DNA of 64,000 nt, taken from assembly GCA_910585615.1 (NCBI GenBank), contig CAJUFO010000008.1, positions 1 to 64,000 on the forward strand, in the 5' to 3' direction. Both the position numbers and the translations under genes were made by a program. The notes beneath the pieces are model-generated. The model saw nothing but the letters and a program-made list of their open reading frames with translations. It did no database searches and was not told the origin of the DNA. The first letter of the stretch is position 1, and each line of letters begins with the position of its first letter. The DNA comes from an uncultured Acetatifactor sp. Its GTDB lineage: Bacteria > Bacillota > Clostridia > Lachnospirales > Lachnospiraceae. Below are positions 43,630 to 53,052 of this stretch, piece by piece.

Positions 43630-43658
43630 AGTATAGCCCCGGACTACCCGCATTGCAA
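43630..43658 (-). promoter_or_regulatory. promoter for cls
   Basis: On the minus strand TTGCAA (43653-43658) and TATACT (43630-43635) are 17 bases apart. The leader to the cls start is about 95 bases. Confidence 0.6.
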
Positions 43659-43705
43659 CCCTCGCGGAGAAATCTTTCCGTAAAGGTTTCCGTAAAAGCG
43701 ATAAG

Positions 43706-43993
43706 TCATCCCTTCACGGAACCAATCATCACGCCCTTCACAAAGTATTTCTGGATAAAAGGATTAATGCACAGCACCGGCACAGTGGACACGATGATGA
43801 TGCTGTATTTCAAAGTCTGGGCCAGATGCATCTTTGCCTCTGTCGCCGCTGCGTCCAGTCCCTGTATATCATTTAGGGCCATCTTGTTGGACATCAGTAT
43901 ATCCCTCAGGAATGACTGCAAAGGCATATACTCCTGCTTATTGATGTAAATCAATGCGGTGCAGAAATCGTTCCAATGGCTTACTGCATAATA
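43706..43993 (-). pseudogene. C-terminal fragment of a sugar ABC transporter permease (LplC/CUT1 type)
   Basis: The frame reads AVSHWNDFCTALIYINK, then a PLQSFLRDILMSN segment, and ends with VLCINPFIQKYFVKGVMIGSVKG, given here as VLCINPFIQKYF and VKGVMIGSVKG. This is the typical last 95 residues of an LplC-like CUT1 permease, normally about 290 residues. The first two thirds, including the EAA loop, are missing. It meets the truncated AraC gene at about 43992. It is not a functional permease. Confidence 0.85.
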
Positions 43994-44255
43994 TATTTCT
44001 TATCTGGCAGACAATTTCCATGTAAGCATCACTTATATGAGTTATCTGTTCAAAAAGGAGATTGGGGAGAATTTTTCGGACTATGTCCGGGCGCTGCGCC
44101 TGGAAAAAGCCAGGGCGCTGCTCCTTACTACGGATATGGCGATTGACGATATCAGCCTGGCAGTGGGGTATGCCAATACCTCCAGCTTCCGTCGGAAGTT
44201 TAAGCAGACTACGGGGATGACGCCATCGAAGCCGCGCAGCCCCAGCCAGTCATAA
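43992..44255 (+). pseudogene. C-terminal fragment of an AraC-family regulator
   Basis: The open frame from 43992 reads SYLADNFHVSITYMSYLFKK and continues through IDDISLAVGYANTSSFRRKF to TTGMTPSK, the double helix-turn-helix of an AraC regulator. The N-terminal sensing domain is gone; the frame is closed by TAA at 43989-43991. It is divergent from the permease fragment with no spacer, so both genes lost their N-terminal parts at one junction. AraC/permease pairs are common sugar-uptake units in this family of bacteria. Confidence 0.82.
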
Positions 44256-44355
44256 AAATGATGGCTCACCTGCAATCTATCGTGCCTATACGATACATTT
44301 AATTTACCTGTAAATCATCGTACTGCCAGGCTAATCGGAAAGCTTAGAACTAAAC

Positions 44356-44380
44356 AGGGAATGCCCGCCGGACATTCCCT
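44356..44380 (-). terminator. possible terminator after guaB
   Basis: A stem AGGGAATG/CATTCCCT about 40 bases past the guaB stop codon. The T-run on the minus strand is weak (TGTTTAGTT). Confidence 0.45.
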
Positions 44381-44420
44381 TACTTTCGCAATCTCTTGCA
44401 ATTTTTATCTTTGCAACTCT

Positions 44421-45884
<1,464 letters not shown>

Positions 45885-45903
45885 CTATTCACGTTTGCGC
45901 AAA

Positions 45904-45945
45904 AGCCCGGGCCGCCGCCATGGCCTGCCGACTCCTTCCCGGGCT
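45904..45945 (-). promoter_or_regulatory. GC-rich hairpin in the guaB leader
   Basis: On the minus strand AGCCCGGG (45945-45938) pairs with CCCGGGCT (45911-45904), followed by TTTTGCGC. It lies between the promoter and the ribosome site. It could be a weak attenuator or a stabilising leader structure; the T-run is short. Confidence 0.4.
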
Positions 45946-45983
45946 CCTGCTTTCTTCCGTAGCCTACAGTTATGATTCAAATG

Positions 45984-46012
45984 AGTTTACCAAAATTTTA
46001 CACGGATGTCAA
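45984..46012 (-). promoter_or_regulatory. promoter for guaB
   Basis: On the minus strand, a perfect TTGACA (46007-46012) and TAAACT (45984-45989) are 17 bases apart. The -35 box sits just past the stop codon of the upstream gene. Confidence 0.72.
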
Positions 46013-46017
46013 TAAGC

Positions 46018-46527
46018 TTAATCGGAAAAAACCTTTCTGGGGGCTACATTTTTCATCAGCTTGATCATCTCCTCGGAGGGGCTTAGCATAATCTTCTCGC
46101 CGCCCTCGTAGAACATCAGATAACGCTTGTCCGGCTGCAGCTCCTCGCCGATGCTGTAGTCCTTCTGCTTGTTCACGTTGCGGTTCCTGAAATTGTCCAA
46201 GTGGTAGCTCTTGATGGGCGCCAGGATCTCTATCCTGTCCAGCTGGTACGTTGCCACCCTCTTGCGCCTGGTCTTGTTCATAATCTTGTCCACCACCAGC
46301 TCCTTGTCCAGGTAGAGGTACTCGTATTCCAGGTCCGTGAACATCTTCACGAAATAGGCCCCTACCCCGAACAGAATCGCCCCGATGAAAGCGAACAGCA
46401 TCAGAGGCGGCAGCACGAATATGGCCAGCACGCAGACCACCGTCAGCGCGGTCAGCACAAAACCGCCTATCTTGCCCAATACGGAGGGCTTCGCCTTTAC
46501 CAAACATTCCACATAAGCGTCACTCAT
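46018..46527 (-). CDS. two-helix membrane protein of unknown function
   Basis: A 169-residue protein with two adjacent N-terminal helices (about residues 22-42 and 44-62: VLTALTVVCVLAIFVLPP and LMLFAFIGAILFGVGAYF) and a soluble C-terminal domain rich in charged residues (YEYLYLDKELVVDKIMNKTR, RVATYQLDRIEILAP). I think it belongs to the DUF6106-type family seen in Lachnospiraceae, but this is from memory and not certain. The start at 46527 has a GGA-rich site; a longer frame to 46581 lacks one. It has its own promoter. No function can be given. Confidence 0.75.
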   Translation of the reverse strand: MSDAYVECLVKAKPSVLGKIGGFVLTALTVVCVLAIFVLPPLMLFAFIGAILFGVGAYFVKMFTDLEYEYLYLDKELVVDKIMNKTRRKRVATYQLDRIEILAPIKSYHLDNFRNRNVNKQKDYSIGEELQPDKRYLMFYEGGEKIMLSPSEEMIKLMKNVAPRKVFSD

Positions 46528-46579
46528 TTTACATCGTCCTTCCTTTGTCTTGATTTTCTGGTGCCAATTCCTATTTATC

Positions 46580-46608
46580 ATAATAAACTATCTTCCGCTA
46601 ACTTGCAA
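46580..46608 (-). promoter_or_regulatory. promoter for the two-helix membrane protein gene
   Basis: On the minus strand TTGCAA (46603-46608) and TATTAT (46580-46585) are 17 bases apart, about 50 bases before ATG 46527. Confidence 0.6.
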
Positions 46609-46680
46609 GACAGTTTCACGGCAGTTTTTCATCCCGGCGGTTTTTTATCATTTTTTTAGAATCTTGTAACAATAGATGCA

Positions 46681-46710
46681 TTGACAATCCCGCATGGAAA
46701 GTATTATGAT
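46681..46710 (+). promoter_or_regulatory. promoter for the structured leader and membrane protein at 46870
   Basis: TTGACA (46681-46686) and TATGAT (46705-46710) are 18 bases apart. Transcription would begin near 46717, giving a leader of about 150 bases. Confidence 0.65.
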
Positions 46711-46718
46711 TTGGAGGG

Positions 46719-46850
46719 TATACTGTAGACCGCCAGGATTTACAGTGGTGTCCCCGGGAAAGTACCTGGCTGGCGGTCTGCAGTCGGGTCGCACTGCAAA
46801 TTTAACCGGTGCGCAGTATAAAATACAGGCGGCAAGATGATGCCTGCACA
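46719..46850 (+). ncRNA. structured 5' leader, possible cis-regulatory RNA
   Basis: An outer stem TATACTG (46719-46725) / CAGTATA (46814-46820) encloses a 10-base-pair hairpin AGACCGCCAG (46727-46736) / CTGGCGGTCT (46770-46779) and a 6-base-pair hairpin TGCAGT (46779-46784) / ACTGCA (46793-46798). This makes a three-way junction with unpaired AATTTAACCGG. A further CAGGC/GCCTG hairpin lies before the ribosome site. I could not match it to a riboswitch class I know. Regulation is inferred. Confidence 0.5.
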
Positions 46851-46869
46851 CAGGAAAGGTGGACTAGCC

Positions 46870-47622
46870 ATGCCGGTAATGGATGAATTCAGAGAAGAGC
46901 GGGAAGCGCTGAAGCACGGTACCCCGAAACAGAAGTTCCGATATTTCCTCGACTACTATAAATGGCATGTGGTGGCAGCGGTGGCGATCATCGTCTTCGC
47001 CGCCTCCATGATTTACAATATGGCGACCAGGAAGGAGATGGCATTCTCCGTCTCCCTGGTCAATGCCTTCGACATCGGCACCGGGGAGGAGCAACTGGCC
47101 TCCTTCGCCGAATACGCAGGCATCGACACAGAGGAGTTCGATGTCATGGCCGATTCCAGCATGCAGATAGATTACACCTCCACGGACCAGAACACCGCCG
47201 CCTCCCTCCAGAAGCTGATGGTGCTGGTGGCGGCGGGGGAAATCGATGCCCTCCTGTCGGACGAGGCCGTCATAGAGCAGTACGCCTATAGCGAAACCTT
47301 CTACGACCTCAGGGAGGTGCTTACAGCCCAGCAGCTGGAGGCATATGAGCCCTATTTCTTCTACATGGATCAGGCTGTGGCGGAGGCTATCAGCGAAGCC
47401 CAGATGGATCCGGATTATGACTCCAATGCCATGCCGGAGCGCCCGGATCCCAGAAAACCGGAAGCCATGGAGCAGCCCGTTCCCGTGGGCATCTGCCTGG
47501 GAGAGGCAAAGGCCCTGAATGAGACCTATGTCTTCCTGGGCGGGGAAGGCATCCTGGCAGTACCCGCCACCAGCCCCCATCTGGAGACAGTGTCCCAGTA
47601 TGTGGACTTCCTCCTACAATAG
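46870..47622 (+). CDS. membrane-anchored protein of unknown function
   Basis: A 250-residue protein. A charged N-terminal part (DEFREEREALKHGTPKQKFR) is followed by YFLDYYKWHVVAAVAIIVFA (one membrane helix, about residues 32-53). The rest is an acidic extracellular domain that resembles a periplasmic-binding or TPR-like fold, but with no motif I recognise. A Pro-rich PERPDPRKPEAMEQP loop lies near residue 200. The start at 46870 has AGGAAAGGTGG upstream. Its long structured leader hints at conditional expression. A hairpin (47630-47659) and a terminator follow. Confidence 0.7.
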   Translation: MPVMDEFREEREALKHGTPKQKFRYFLDYYKWHVVAAVAIIVFAASMIYNMATRKEMAFSVSLVNAFDIGTGEEQLASFAEYAGIDTEEFDVMADSSMQIDYTSTDQNTAASLQKLMVLVAAGEIDALLSDEAVIEQYAYSETFYDLREVLTAQQLEAYEPYFFYMDQAVAEAISEAQMDPDYDSNAMPERPDPRKPEAMEQPVPVGICLGEAKALNETYVFLGGEGILAVPATSPHLETVSQYVDFLLQ

Positions 47623-47629
47623 CCCTTAG

Positions 47630-47659
47630 ACAATAGAATCCTCCCTTGGATTCTATTGT
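47630..47659 (+). repeat. perfect 12-bp hairpin after the membrane protein gene
   Basis: ACAATAGAATCC / GGATTCTATTGT with a TCCCTT loop. It is not followed by a T-run. It may protect the mRNA 3' end. Confidence 0.6.
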
Positions 47660-47709
47660 AGCCTATTGTAGCCCTTTGACCATGCAGCCACTCCCCTCAA
47701 AGACAGATC

Positions 47710-47743
47710 AGGACAGCCATCGTAGAGACCGGCTGTCCTTTTT
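47710..47743 (+). terminator. terminator downstream of the 46870 gene
   Basis: Stem AGGACAGCC (47710-47718) / GGCTGTCCT (47731-47739) followed by TTTTT. It lies between converging genes. Confidence 0.85.
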
Positions 47744-47766
47744 CATGTCAAGCTATATGGTGCCTT

Positions 47767-49230
47767 CTAAGACAGCAGCTCTCGAAGCAGCGCTTCCACG
47801 GTGACCGGATCCGCCTTGCCCTTCATAGCCTTCATGGTCTGGCCCACCAGGAAGCCTATGGCCCTGCCCTTTCCGCCCCGATAGTCCTGGACGGACTTAG
47901 GGTTGGCGGCGATGACCTCCTCCACCACCCTGCGCAGTGCATCCGTGTCGCTGACCATCTTCAGCCCCTTCTCCTCCACATACGCCTCCGGGTCTATGTC
48001 CTGTTCGAACATCAGCTCAAAGACCTCCTTGGCCACGGTGGAGTTGACGGCCTTACTCTCAGCCAGGGCGATGAGCTTTGCCAGGTGCTCCGGGGAGAAG
48101 CGGATGTCCTCCGGATCCAGTTCCCTCTCTTTTAACAGCCGCAGGGTCTCCACCATGAGCCAGTTGGACACCTTTTTGGGCTGGGCCCCCAGGGCCACGG
48201 TGGCCTCGAAGATGTCCGCCATAGATTTGGAACCGGTGATGATCTCAATGTCGTAGTCCGGGATGCCGTACTCGGCCTTATACCTATCCATCTTTTCCGT
48301 GCGGAATTCCGGCTGTCTGGCGCGGATCTCCTCCAGGAAGGCGTCATCGATGCTCACGGGCACCAGGTCGGGATCCGGGAAGTAGCGGTAGTCCTGGGCG
48401 TCCTCCTTGGAGCGCATGGCGTAGGATGTACCTTTCAAATCGTCCCAGCGCCTGGTCTCCTGCACCACGGCTTTCCCGGATTCCAGCAGGTCTATCTGGC
48501 GGTTCCTCTCTCCCTCTATGGCCCTGGCTATGGCATGGAAGGAGTTCAGGTTCTTCATCTCGGTGCGGGTGCCGTAATGGGCTGAACCCAGCTCCCGGAC
48601 GGACAGGTTCACATCCGCCCGCATGGAGCCCTCCTGGAGCTTGCAGTCGCTGGCTCCCAGGTATTGGATGATGAGGCGCAGCTTTTCCAGGTAGGAGATG
48701 ACCTCTTCCGCGCTCCTCATGTCCGGCTCGGACACGATTTCGATCAGGGGCACGCCGGAGCGGTTGTAGTCCACCAGGGTGCAGTCCTCCCACTCGTCAT
48801 GAATCAGCTTCCCGGCGTCCTCCTCCATGTGGATTTCATGGATACCTATGCGCTTCTTCCCGGGCGTAGAGGCTTTTTCGCCCTCCAATCCCTCCTCCAC
48901 GTCTATCTCCACATAGCCGTCCCGGCAAATGGGGAGATAGAGCTGGGAAATCTGGTAGTTCTGGGGGTTGTCGGGGTAAAAGTAGTTCTTCCTGTCGAAC
49001 TTGCAGTATCTTGTGATCTGGCAGTTGGTGGCCAGCCCCACCGCCACCGCGTGCTCCAGCACTTTCCGGTTGAGCACGGGCAGGGAGCCGGGCATGCCTG
49101 TACACACCGGGCAGGTATGGGAATTGGGCTTGCCGCCGAACGCCGTGGAGCATCCGCAGAAAATCTTGGTCTTGGTGGCAAGCTCCACATGTACCTCCAA
49201 GCCGATGACAGTTTCGTAATCTTTCGCCAT
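47767..49230 (-). CDS. gatB: Asp-tRNA(Asn)/Glu-tRNA(Gln) amidotransferase subunit B
   Basis: A 487-residue GatB, which phosphorylates tRNA-bound Asp or Glu and passes it to ammonia from GatA. Signature segments are GLEVHVELATKTKIFCGCS at the N-terminus, PVCTGMPGSLPVLN, DYNRSGVPLIEIVSEPD (about residue 160), and a C-terminal YqeY-like tRNA-binding tail. Length is normal. It is last in the order aspS-gatC-gatA-gatB. The AspRS partner in the same unit suggests that Asn-tRNA is made by transamidation. AGGGAGG precedes ATG 49230. Confidence 0.96.
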   Translation of the reverse strand: MAKDYETVIGLEVHVELATKTKIFCGCSTAFGGKPNSHTCPVCTGMPGSLPVLNRKVLEHAVAVGLATNCQITRYCKFDRKNYFYPDNPQNYQISQLYLPICRDGYVEIDVEEGLEGEKASTPGKKRIGIHEIHMEEDAGKLIHDEWEDCTLVDYNRSGVPLIEIVSEPDMRSAEEVISYLEKLRLIIQYLGASDCKLQEGSMRADVNLSVRELGSAHYGTRTEMKNLNSFHAIARAIEGERNRQIDLLESGKAVVQETRRWDDLKGTSYAMRSKEDAQDYRYFPDPDLVPVSIDDAFLEEIRARQPEFRTEKMDRYKAEYGIPDYDIEIITGSKSMADIFEATVALGAQPKKVSNWLMVETLRLLKERELDPEDIRFSPEHLAKLIALAESKAVNSTVAKEVFELMFEQDIDPEAYVEEKGLKMVSDTDALRRVVEEVIAANPKSVQDYRGGKGRAIGFLVGQTMKAMKGKADPVTVEALLRELLS

Positions 49231-49275
49231 TGCCGTCCCTCCTTCTTCCGGTTCAGCAGCCGTCCGTCTGGTGCC

Positions 49276-50805
49276 TCACCCCTGTCCGTCCTTTCTGAAC
49301 TGCTCATAGCTGTACGCCGCCCGCAGTATCTTCTCCTCCTGGAAGCAGTCGCCGATCAGCTGCAGACCGATGGGCAGGCCATTCCCGTCCTCGCCGCAGG
49401 GGACGCTGATGGCGGGCAGCCCCGCCAGGTTCACGGATATGGTGTAGATATCCCCCAGGTACATCTTCAACGGGTCGTCCAGGCTCTCACCCAGTCTGGG
49501 CGCGGTGGTGGGCGCTACAGGCCCCAGGATGCAGTCATATCGGGCGTAGGCTCTGTCGAAGGCCTTTTTTATCATGGCCTTCACCTGCAGGGCTTTCAGG
49601 TAATAGGCATCATAATAACCGGAGCTTAATACAAAGCTGCCCAGCATGATGCGGCGCTTCACCTCCGGGCCGAAGCCTTCGGAACGGGTCTGCTTGTACA
49701 TCCGGTGCAGCTCCTGCGCATCGTTGGCCCGGTAGCCGTACTTGATTCCATCGAAGCGCTCCAGGTTGGAGCTGGCCTCCGCCGCGGCGATGGTGTAATA
49801 GGCGGGGATGGCGTATTCCACCAGGCTTAAGTCGAACTCCTCCACCAGAGCGCCCTTCCCGCGAAGAAGCTCCGCCGCCGCCATGACGCTGTGCCGCACA
49901 TCCTCCGAAAGCCCGGGGCCGAAATAGTCCCTGGGGATGCCGATCCGCATGCCCGCCACATCCTTTTTCAGGGCGGAGGTAAAGTTGGTGTCCTTCCTAT
50001 AGAGATAGGTGGAGTCCCTTCTGTCCGGCACGATGCCTTCGGGGCTCCCTCCGCCCTCCCCGGACATATCCCGGGAAACGGCTTCCCCCTGCCCCGGGCG
50101 CGGTCCCGCCCCCGCAAGTATCTCCAGCGCCGCGGCGCAGTCCTCCACCGTCCGGCCCAGTGGCCCTATCTGATCCAGGGAGGAGCCGTAGGCCACCAGA
50201 CCAAAGCGGGACACGGTGCCGTAGGTGGGCTTCATGCCCACCACGCCGCAGTGGGAGGCGGGCTGCCTGATGGAGCCGCCGGTGTCGGAGCCTACTGCGA
50301 AGAAGCACTCCCCCGCCGCCACTGCCGCCGCGGAGCCGCCGGAGGAGCCGCCGGGCACATGCTCCGTATTCCGTGGGTTGCGGGTGGCACCGTAGGCCGA
50401 GGTCTCCGTGGTGGAGCCCATGGCGAATTCGTCCATGTTGGTCTTGCCGATGACCACCGCCCCGGCCCGCTCCAGGTTCCGGAGCGCCTCCGCCGTATAG
50501 GTGGGAACGAAATTCCCCAGCATCCGGGAGGCGCAGGTGGTCGGCATCCCCGCCGTGCACAGATTGTCCTTGACGGCCACGGGGACTCCCGCCAGGGGGC
50601 CTGCCAGCTCTCCCGCCTGGATGCGCCGCTGGGCTTCCACAGCCCGCTCCAGGGCCTTTTCCTTATCAATCGTAATGTAGCAGTGCAGCTCGTCCTCCTT
50701 CTCCTCTATCCGGCGAAGGACCGCCTCCATGGCCTCTACGGCCGTAGCCTTTCCCGCCTGGATGGCGGCTCCCAGTTCCACTGCTGAAAGAGTTAAAAGT
50801 TCCAT
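49276..50805 (-). CDS. gatA: Asp-tRNA(Asn)/Glu-tRNA(Gln) amidotransferase subunit A
   Basis: A 509-residue amidase-signature enzyme that frees ammonia from glutamine. The Ser-cisSer-Lys triad is visible: Lys in VAVKDNLC (about residue 76), and the serines in PGGSSGGSAAAVA and GSDTGGSIRQPA. It is 20-30 residues longer than usual, owing to a Gly/Arg/Asp-rich insert (about residues 230-260, GQGEAVSRDMSGEGGGSPEG) before the conserved DST block. The start at 50805 (MELLTLSAVEL) has GAGGTGG upstream; the longer open frame to 51033 overlaps gatC. It is transcribed with gatC and gatB. Confidence 0.95.
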   Translation of the reverse strand: MELLTLSAVELGAAIQAGKATAVEAMEAVLRRIEEKEDELHCYITIDKEKALERAVEAQRRIQAGELAGPLAGVPVAVKDNLCTAGMPTTCASRMLGNFVPTYTAEALRNLERAGAVVIGKTNMDEFAMGSTTETSAYGATRNPRNTEHVPGGSSGGSAAAVAAGECFFAVGSDTGGSIRQPASHCGVVGMKPTYGTVSRFGLVAYGSSLDQIGPLGRTVEDCAAALEILAGAGPRPGQGEAVSRDMSGEGGGSPEGIVPDRRDSTYLYRKDTNFTSALKKDVAGMRIGIPRDYFGPGLSEDVRHSVMAAAELLRGKGALVEEFDLSLVEYAIPAYYTIAAAEASSNLERFDGIKYGYRANDAQELHRMYKQTRSEGFGPEVKRRIMLGSFVLSSGYYDAYYLKALQVKAMIKKAFDRAYARYDCILGPVAPTTAPRLGESLDDPLKMYLGDIYTISVNLAGLPAISVPCGEDGNGLPIGLQLIGDCFQEEKILRAAYSYEQFRKDGQG

Positions 50806-50833
50806 ATTCCACCTCGTTTCCTGCCCTGATCCG

Positions 50834-51130
50834 TCAATGGGACATGACATTGGGCACCGCGAACATGTCGCCCTTCCTGGCGGGGGCGTTGCGCAGCATC
50901 TCTTCGCTGCCGTCGCCGCCTGTGACCTCGTCCTCCCGGAACACGTTCTCCACTGCGAAGGCATGGGACATGGGCTCCACCCCTGTGGTGTCCAGCTCAT
51001 TGAGCTTGTCGATATAGTCCAGCATCCTGCCAATGTCCTTCTTCGCCTGTTCCCGCTCCTCCTCGGAGAGCAAGAGTTTGGCCAGGATTCCCACGTATTC
51101 TATGGTCTCATCGCTTATGATATTCGCCAT
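50834..51130 (-). CDS. gatC: Asp-tRNA(Asn)/Glu-tRNA(Gln) amidotransferase subunit C
   Basis: A 98-residue GatC, the small subunit that stabilises the GatAB complex by wrapping between A and B. Typical features are YVGILAKLLLSEEEREQAKK near the N-terminus and VEPMSHAFAVENVFREDEV (residues about 55-73). It starts at 51130 with GAGGAG upstream and is followed by gatA after 28 bases. A copy of the dispersed repeat lies between aspS and gatC. Confidence 0.94.
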   Translation of the reverse strand: MANIISDETIEYVGILAKLLLSEEEREQAKKDIGRMLDYIDKLNELDTTGVEPMSHAFAVENVFREDEVTGGDGSEEMLRNAPARKGDMFAVPNVMSH

Positions 51131-51156
51131 AACATCTCCTCTTCCTTATAATACTG

Positions 51157-51300
51157 TGCAAGTCCGGAAGAATACACAAGCGAAGCATCTTCGCTTGTGT
51201 ATTCTTCCATGCGAGAACGGATTGCAAAGCGAACTCGTTCGCTTGCAATCCTAGAAGTTCTTAGCCTACGTCTTTTGTAGGCTTAGAACTTCTTCTCACA
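51157..51300 (-). repeat. dispersed structured intergenic repeat, copy C
   Basis: On the minus strand it begins right after the aspS stop codon and ends 26 bases before the gatC ATG. The long arm is AGAAGTTCTTAGCCTAC against GTAGGCTTAGAACTTCT; the middle arm is GGATTGCAA...GCGAAC against GTTCGCTTGCAATCC. The separate hairpin is much longer here: GAATACACAAGCGAAG against CTTCGCTTGTGTATTC. Stem sequences differ from copies A and B but stay paired. It interrupts an otherwise tight operon. Confidence 0.85.
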
Positions 51301-53052
51301 TTAGTCACGCACCTTTATGTGCACCTCCCGCAGCTGCTGCTCGGTGACCTCGCCGGGGGCGCTGCACATCAGATCCTGGGCGGAACCACTCATGGGGAAG
51401 GCTATGACCTCCCGGATGTTCTCCTCTCCTCGCAGCAGCATCAGCATCCGGTCGATGCCAGGCGCCATGCCCGCGTGGGGCGGCGCGCCGAACTGGAAGG
51501 CCTGATAGAGAGCACCGAATTTCTTCTTCAGGGTCTTCTCGTCGTATCCCGCTATCTCAAAGGCCTTCACCATGACGTTCATGTCGTGGTTGCGCACGGC
51601 TCCGCTGGAGAGCTCCACGCCGTTGCACACGATGTCGTACTGGTAGGCCAGGATGTCCAGGGGATTTTGGGTCTCCAGGGCCTCCAGCCCGCCCTGGGGC
51701 ATGGAGAAGGGGTTGTGGGTGAAGCCGATCTCCTTTGTGTCCGGGTCGCGCTCATACATGGGGAAGTCGTTCACATAGCAGAACCGGAAGGCGTTCTCCT
51801 CCGTGAGTCCCAGCTTCTCCCCCAGCTCCAGGCGAATCTTCCCGGCGTAGTAGTTGGCCCGCTCTTCCTTGTCCGCGATGAAGAAGATGGTGTCCCCGGC
51901 CCGGAGGCCTGCCAGCTCCCGCAGCAGGTCTTTACGCTCCGCCGGGATGAACTTATCGATAGGCCCCTTATAGGAGAAATCCTCCGCCACCTCCAGGTAA
52001 CCCAGCCCTGCCATCCCTAAGGAGACTGCGAACTGCAGGAGCTTCTCGTGGAAGCCCTTGCTCATCCCGGTCTGCACCTTGATGGCCCGCACCGTCCTGC
52101 CCAGGAAGGGCTTGAAGGTGCACGCCTGGAAGAATTCCGTCACATCCAGAATCCGCAGGGGGTTGCGCAGGTCCGGTTTGTCCGTGCCGAACTCCACCAT
52201 GGCCTGTCTATAGCTGATTACCGGGTAGGGGGCCTGGGTCACCGCCGCGCCCTCCGGGGCGAATCTCTCGAAGACCGCTGAGAGCACTTCCTCCCCGGCC
52301 CGGAACACGTCCTCCTGGGTGGCGAAGCTCATTTCGAAGTCCAGCTGGTAGAACTCGCCGGGGGAGCGGTCGGCCCGGGCGTCCTCGTCTCGGAAGCAGG
52401 GGGCTATCTGGAAATACCTGTCGATGCCGGACACCATCAGCAGCTGCTTGTACTGCTGGGGGGCCTGGGGCAGGGCGTAGAACTTCCCCTTGTATTTACG
52501 GGAGGGGACGATATAGTCCCTGGCACCCTCCGGGGACGAGGCGCTGAGGATGGGGGTCTGTATCTCCACGAAGCCCATCTGAGTCATCTTCTGCCTCAGG
52601 AAAGCGATCACCTCCGAACGGAATAAAATGTTGTCCCGGACCTTCGCGTTGCGCAGGTCCAGATAGCGGTAAATCAGGCGCACTTCCTCCCTGGTCTCCC
52701 TGGAGGTCATCACCTCAAAGGGGAGCTGGCGGTACACCTTGCCCAGGACCGTGATCTCCTTTGCCTCCAGCTCTATGGTCCCGGTGGGAAGTTTGGGGTT
52801 GTAGGTGTCTGCATCCCGCTTCTCCACGGGCCCCTGGATGCTGATGCAGGTCTCCTTGATCAGGCCCTTCAAAAGGCCCGGCCTGCGAATCACCACCTGG
52901 AGCACGCCGTACATGTCGCGCAGGTCGATGAAGGACACGCCTCCGTGGTCGCGGATGTTCTCGATCCATCCGGCCACACGGATGGTCTGTCCGATGTGCC
53001 GCTCTCCTATCTCTCCAACCGTAATGTCTCTGTAACAGTTCCTGTCTGTCAT
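51301..53052 (-). CDS. aspS: aspartyl-tRNA synthetase
   Basis: A 583-residue bacterial-type AspRS with N-terminal anticodon-binding OB fold, class II catalytic core (QAPQQYKQLLMVSGIDRYFQ, FRDEDARADRSPGEFYQLD) and GAD insertion domain (about residues 300-420), ending with motif 3 GMAPGIDRMLMLL. Its place in front of gatCAB and behind an Asn-type T-box suggests a non-discriminating enzyme that also charges tRNA(Asn), to be corrected by GatCAB; this is inference. The start at 53052 has AAAGGAG 6 bases upstream; an in-frame start at 53088 has none. Confidence 0.95.
   Translation of the reverse strand: MTDRNCYRDITVGEIGERHIGQTIRVAGWIENIRDHGGVSFIDLRDMYGVLQVVIRRPGLLKGLIKETCISIQGPVEKRDADTYNPKLPTGTIELEAKEITVLGKVYRQLPFEVMTSRETREEVRLIYRYLDLRNAKVRDNILFRSEVIAFLRQKMTQMGFVEIQTPILSASSPEGARDYIVPSRKYKGKFYALPQAPQQYKQLLMVSGIDRYFQIAPCFRDEDARADRSPGEFYQLDFEMSFATQEDVFRAGEEVLSAVFERFAPEGAAVTQAPYPVISYRQAMVEFGTDKPDLRNPLRILDVTEFFQACTFKPFLGRTVRAIKVQTGMSKGFHEKLLQFAVSLGMAGLGYLEVAEDFSYKGPIDKFIPAERKDLLRELAGLRAGDTIFFIADKEERANYYAGKIRLELGEKLGLTEENAFRFCYVNDFPMYERDPDTKEIGFTHNPFSMPQGGLEALETQNPLDILAYQYDIVCNGVELSSGAVRNHDMNVMVKAFEIAGYDEKTLKKKFGALYQAFQFGAPPHAGMAPGIDRMLMLLRGEENIREVIAFPMSGSAQDLMCSAPGEVTEQQLREVHIKVRD

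Noticed and set aside
43706-43954. Small intact membrane protein gene
   Set aside because: The 82-codon frame is the C-terminal end of a sugar permease, and the homologous sequence continues upstream of its first ATG, so it is a truncated gene.
46719-46850. Known riboswitch in the 46.7 kb leader
   Set aside because: I compared it from memory with purine, c-di-GMP, ZTP, fluoride, THF and SAM consensus cores and none fits; it is left as unassigned.
49276-51033. GatA starting at 51033
   Set aside because: The extension runs through gatC in another frame; the family start MELLTLSAVEL with a ribosome site is at 50805.
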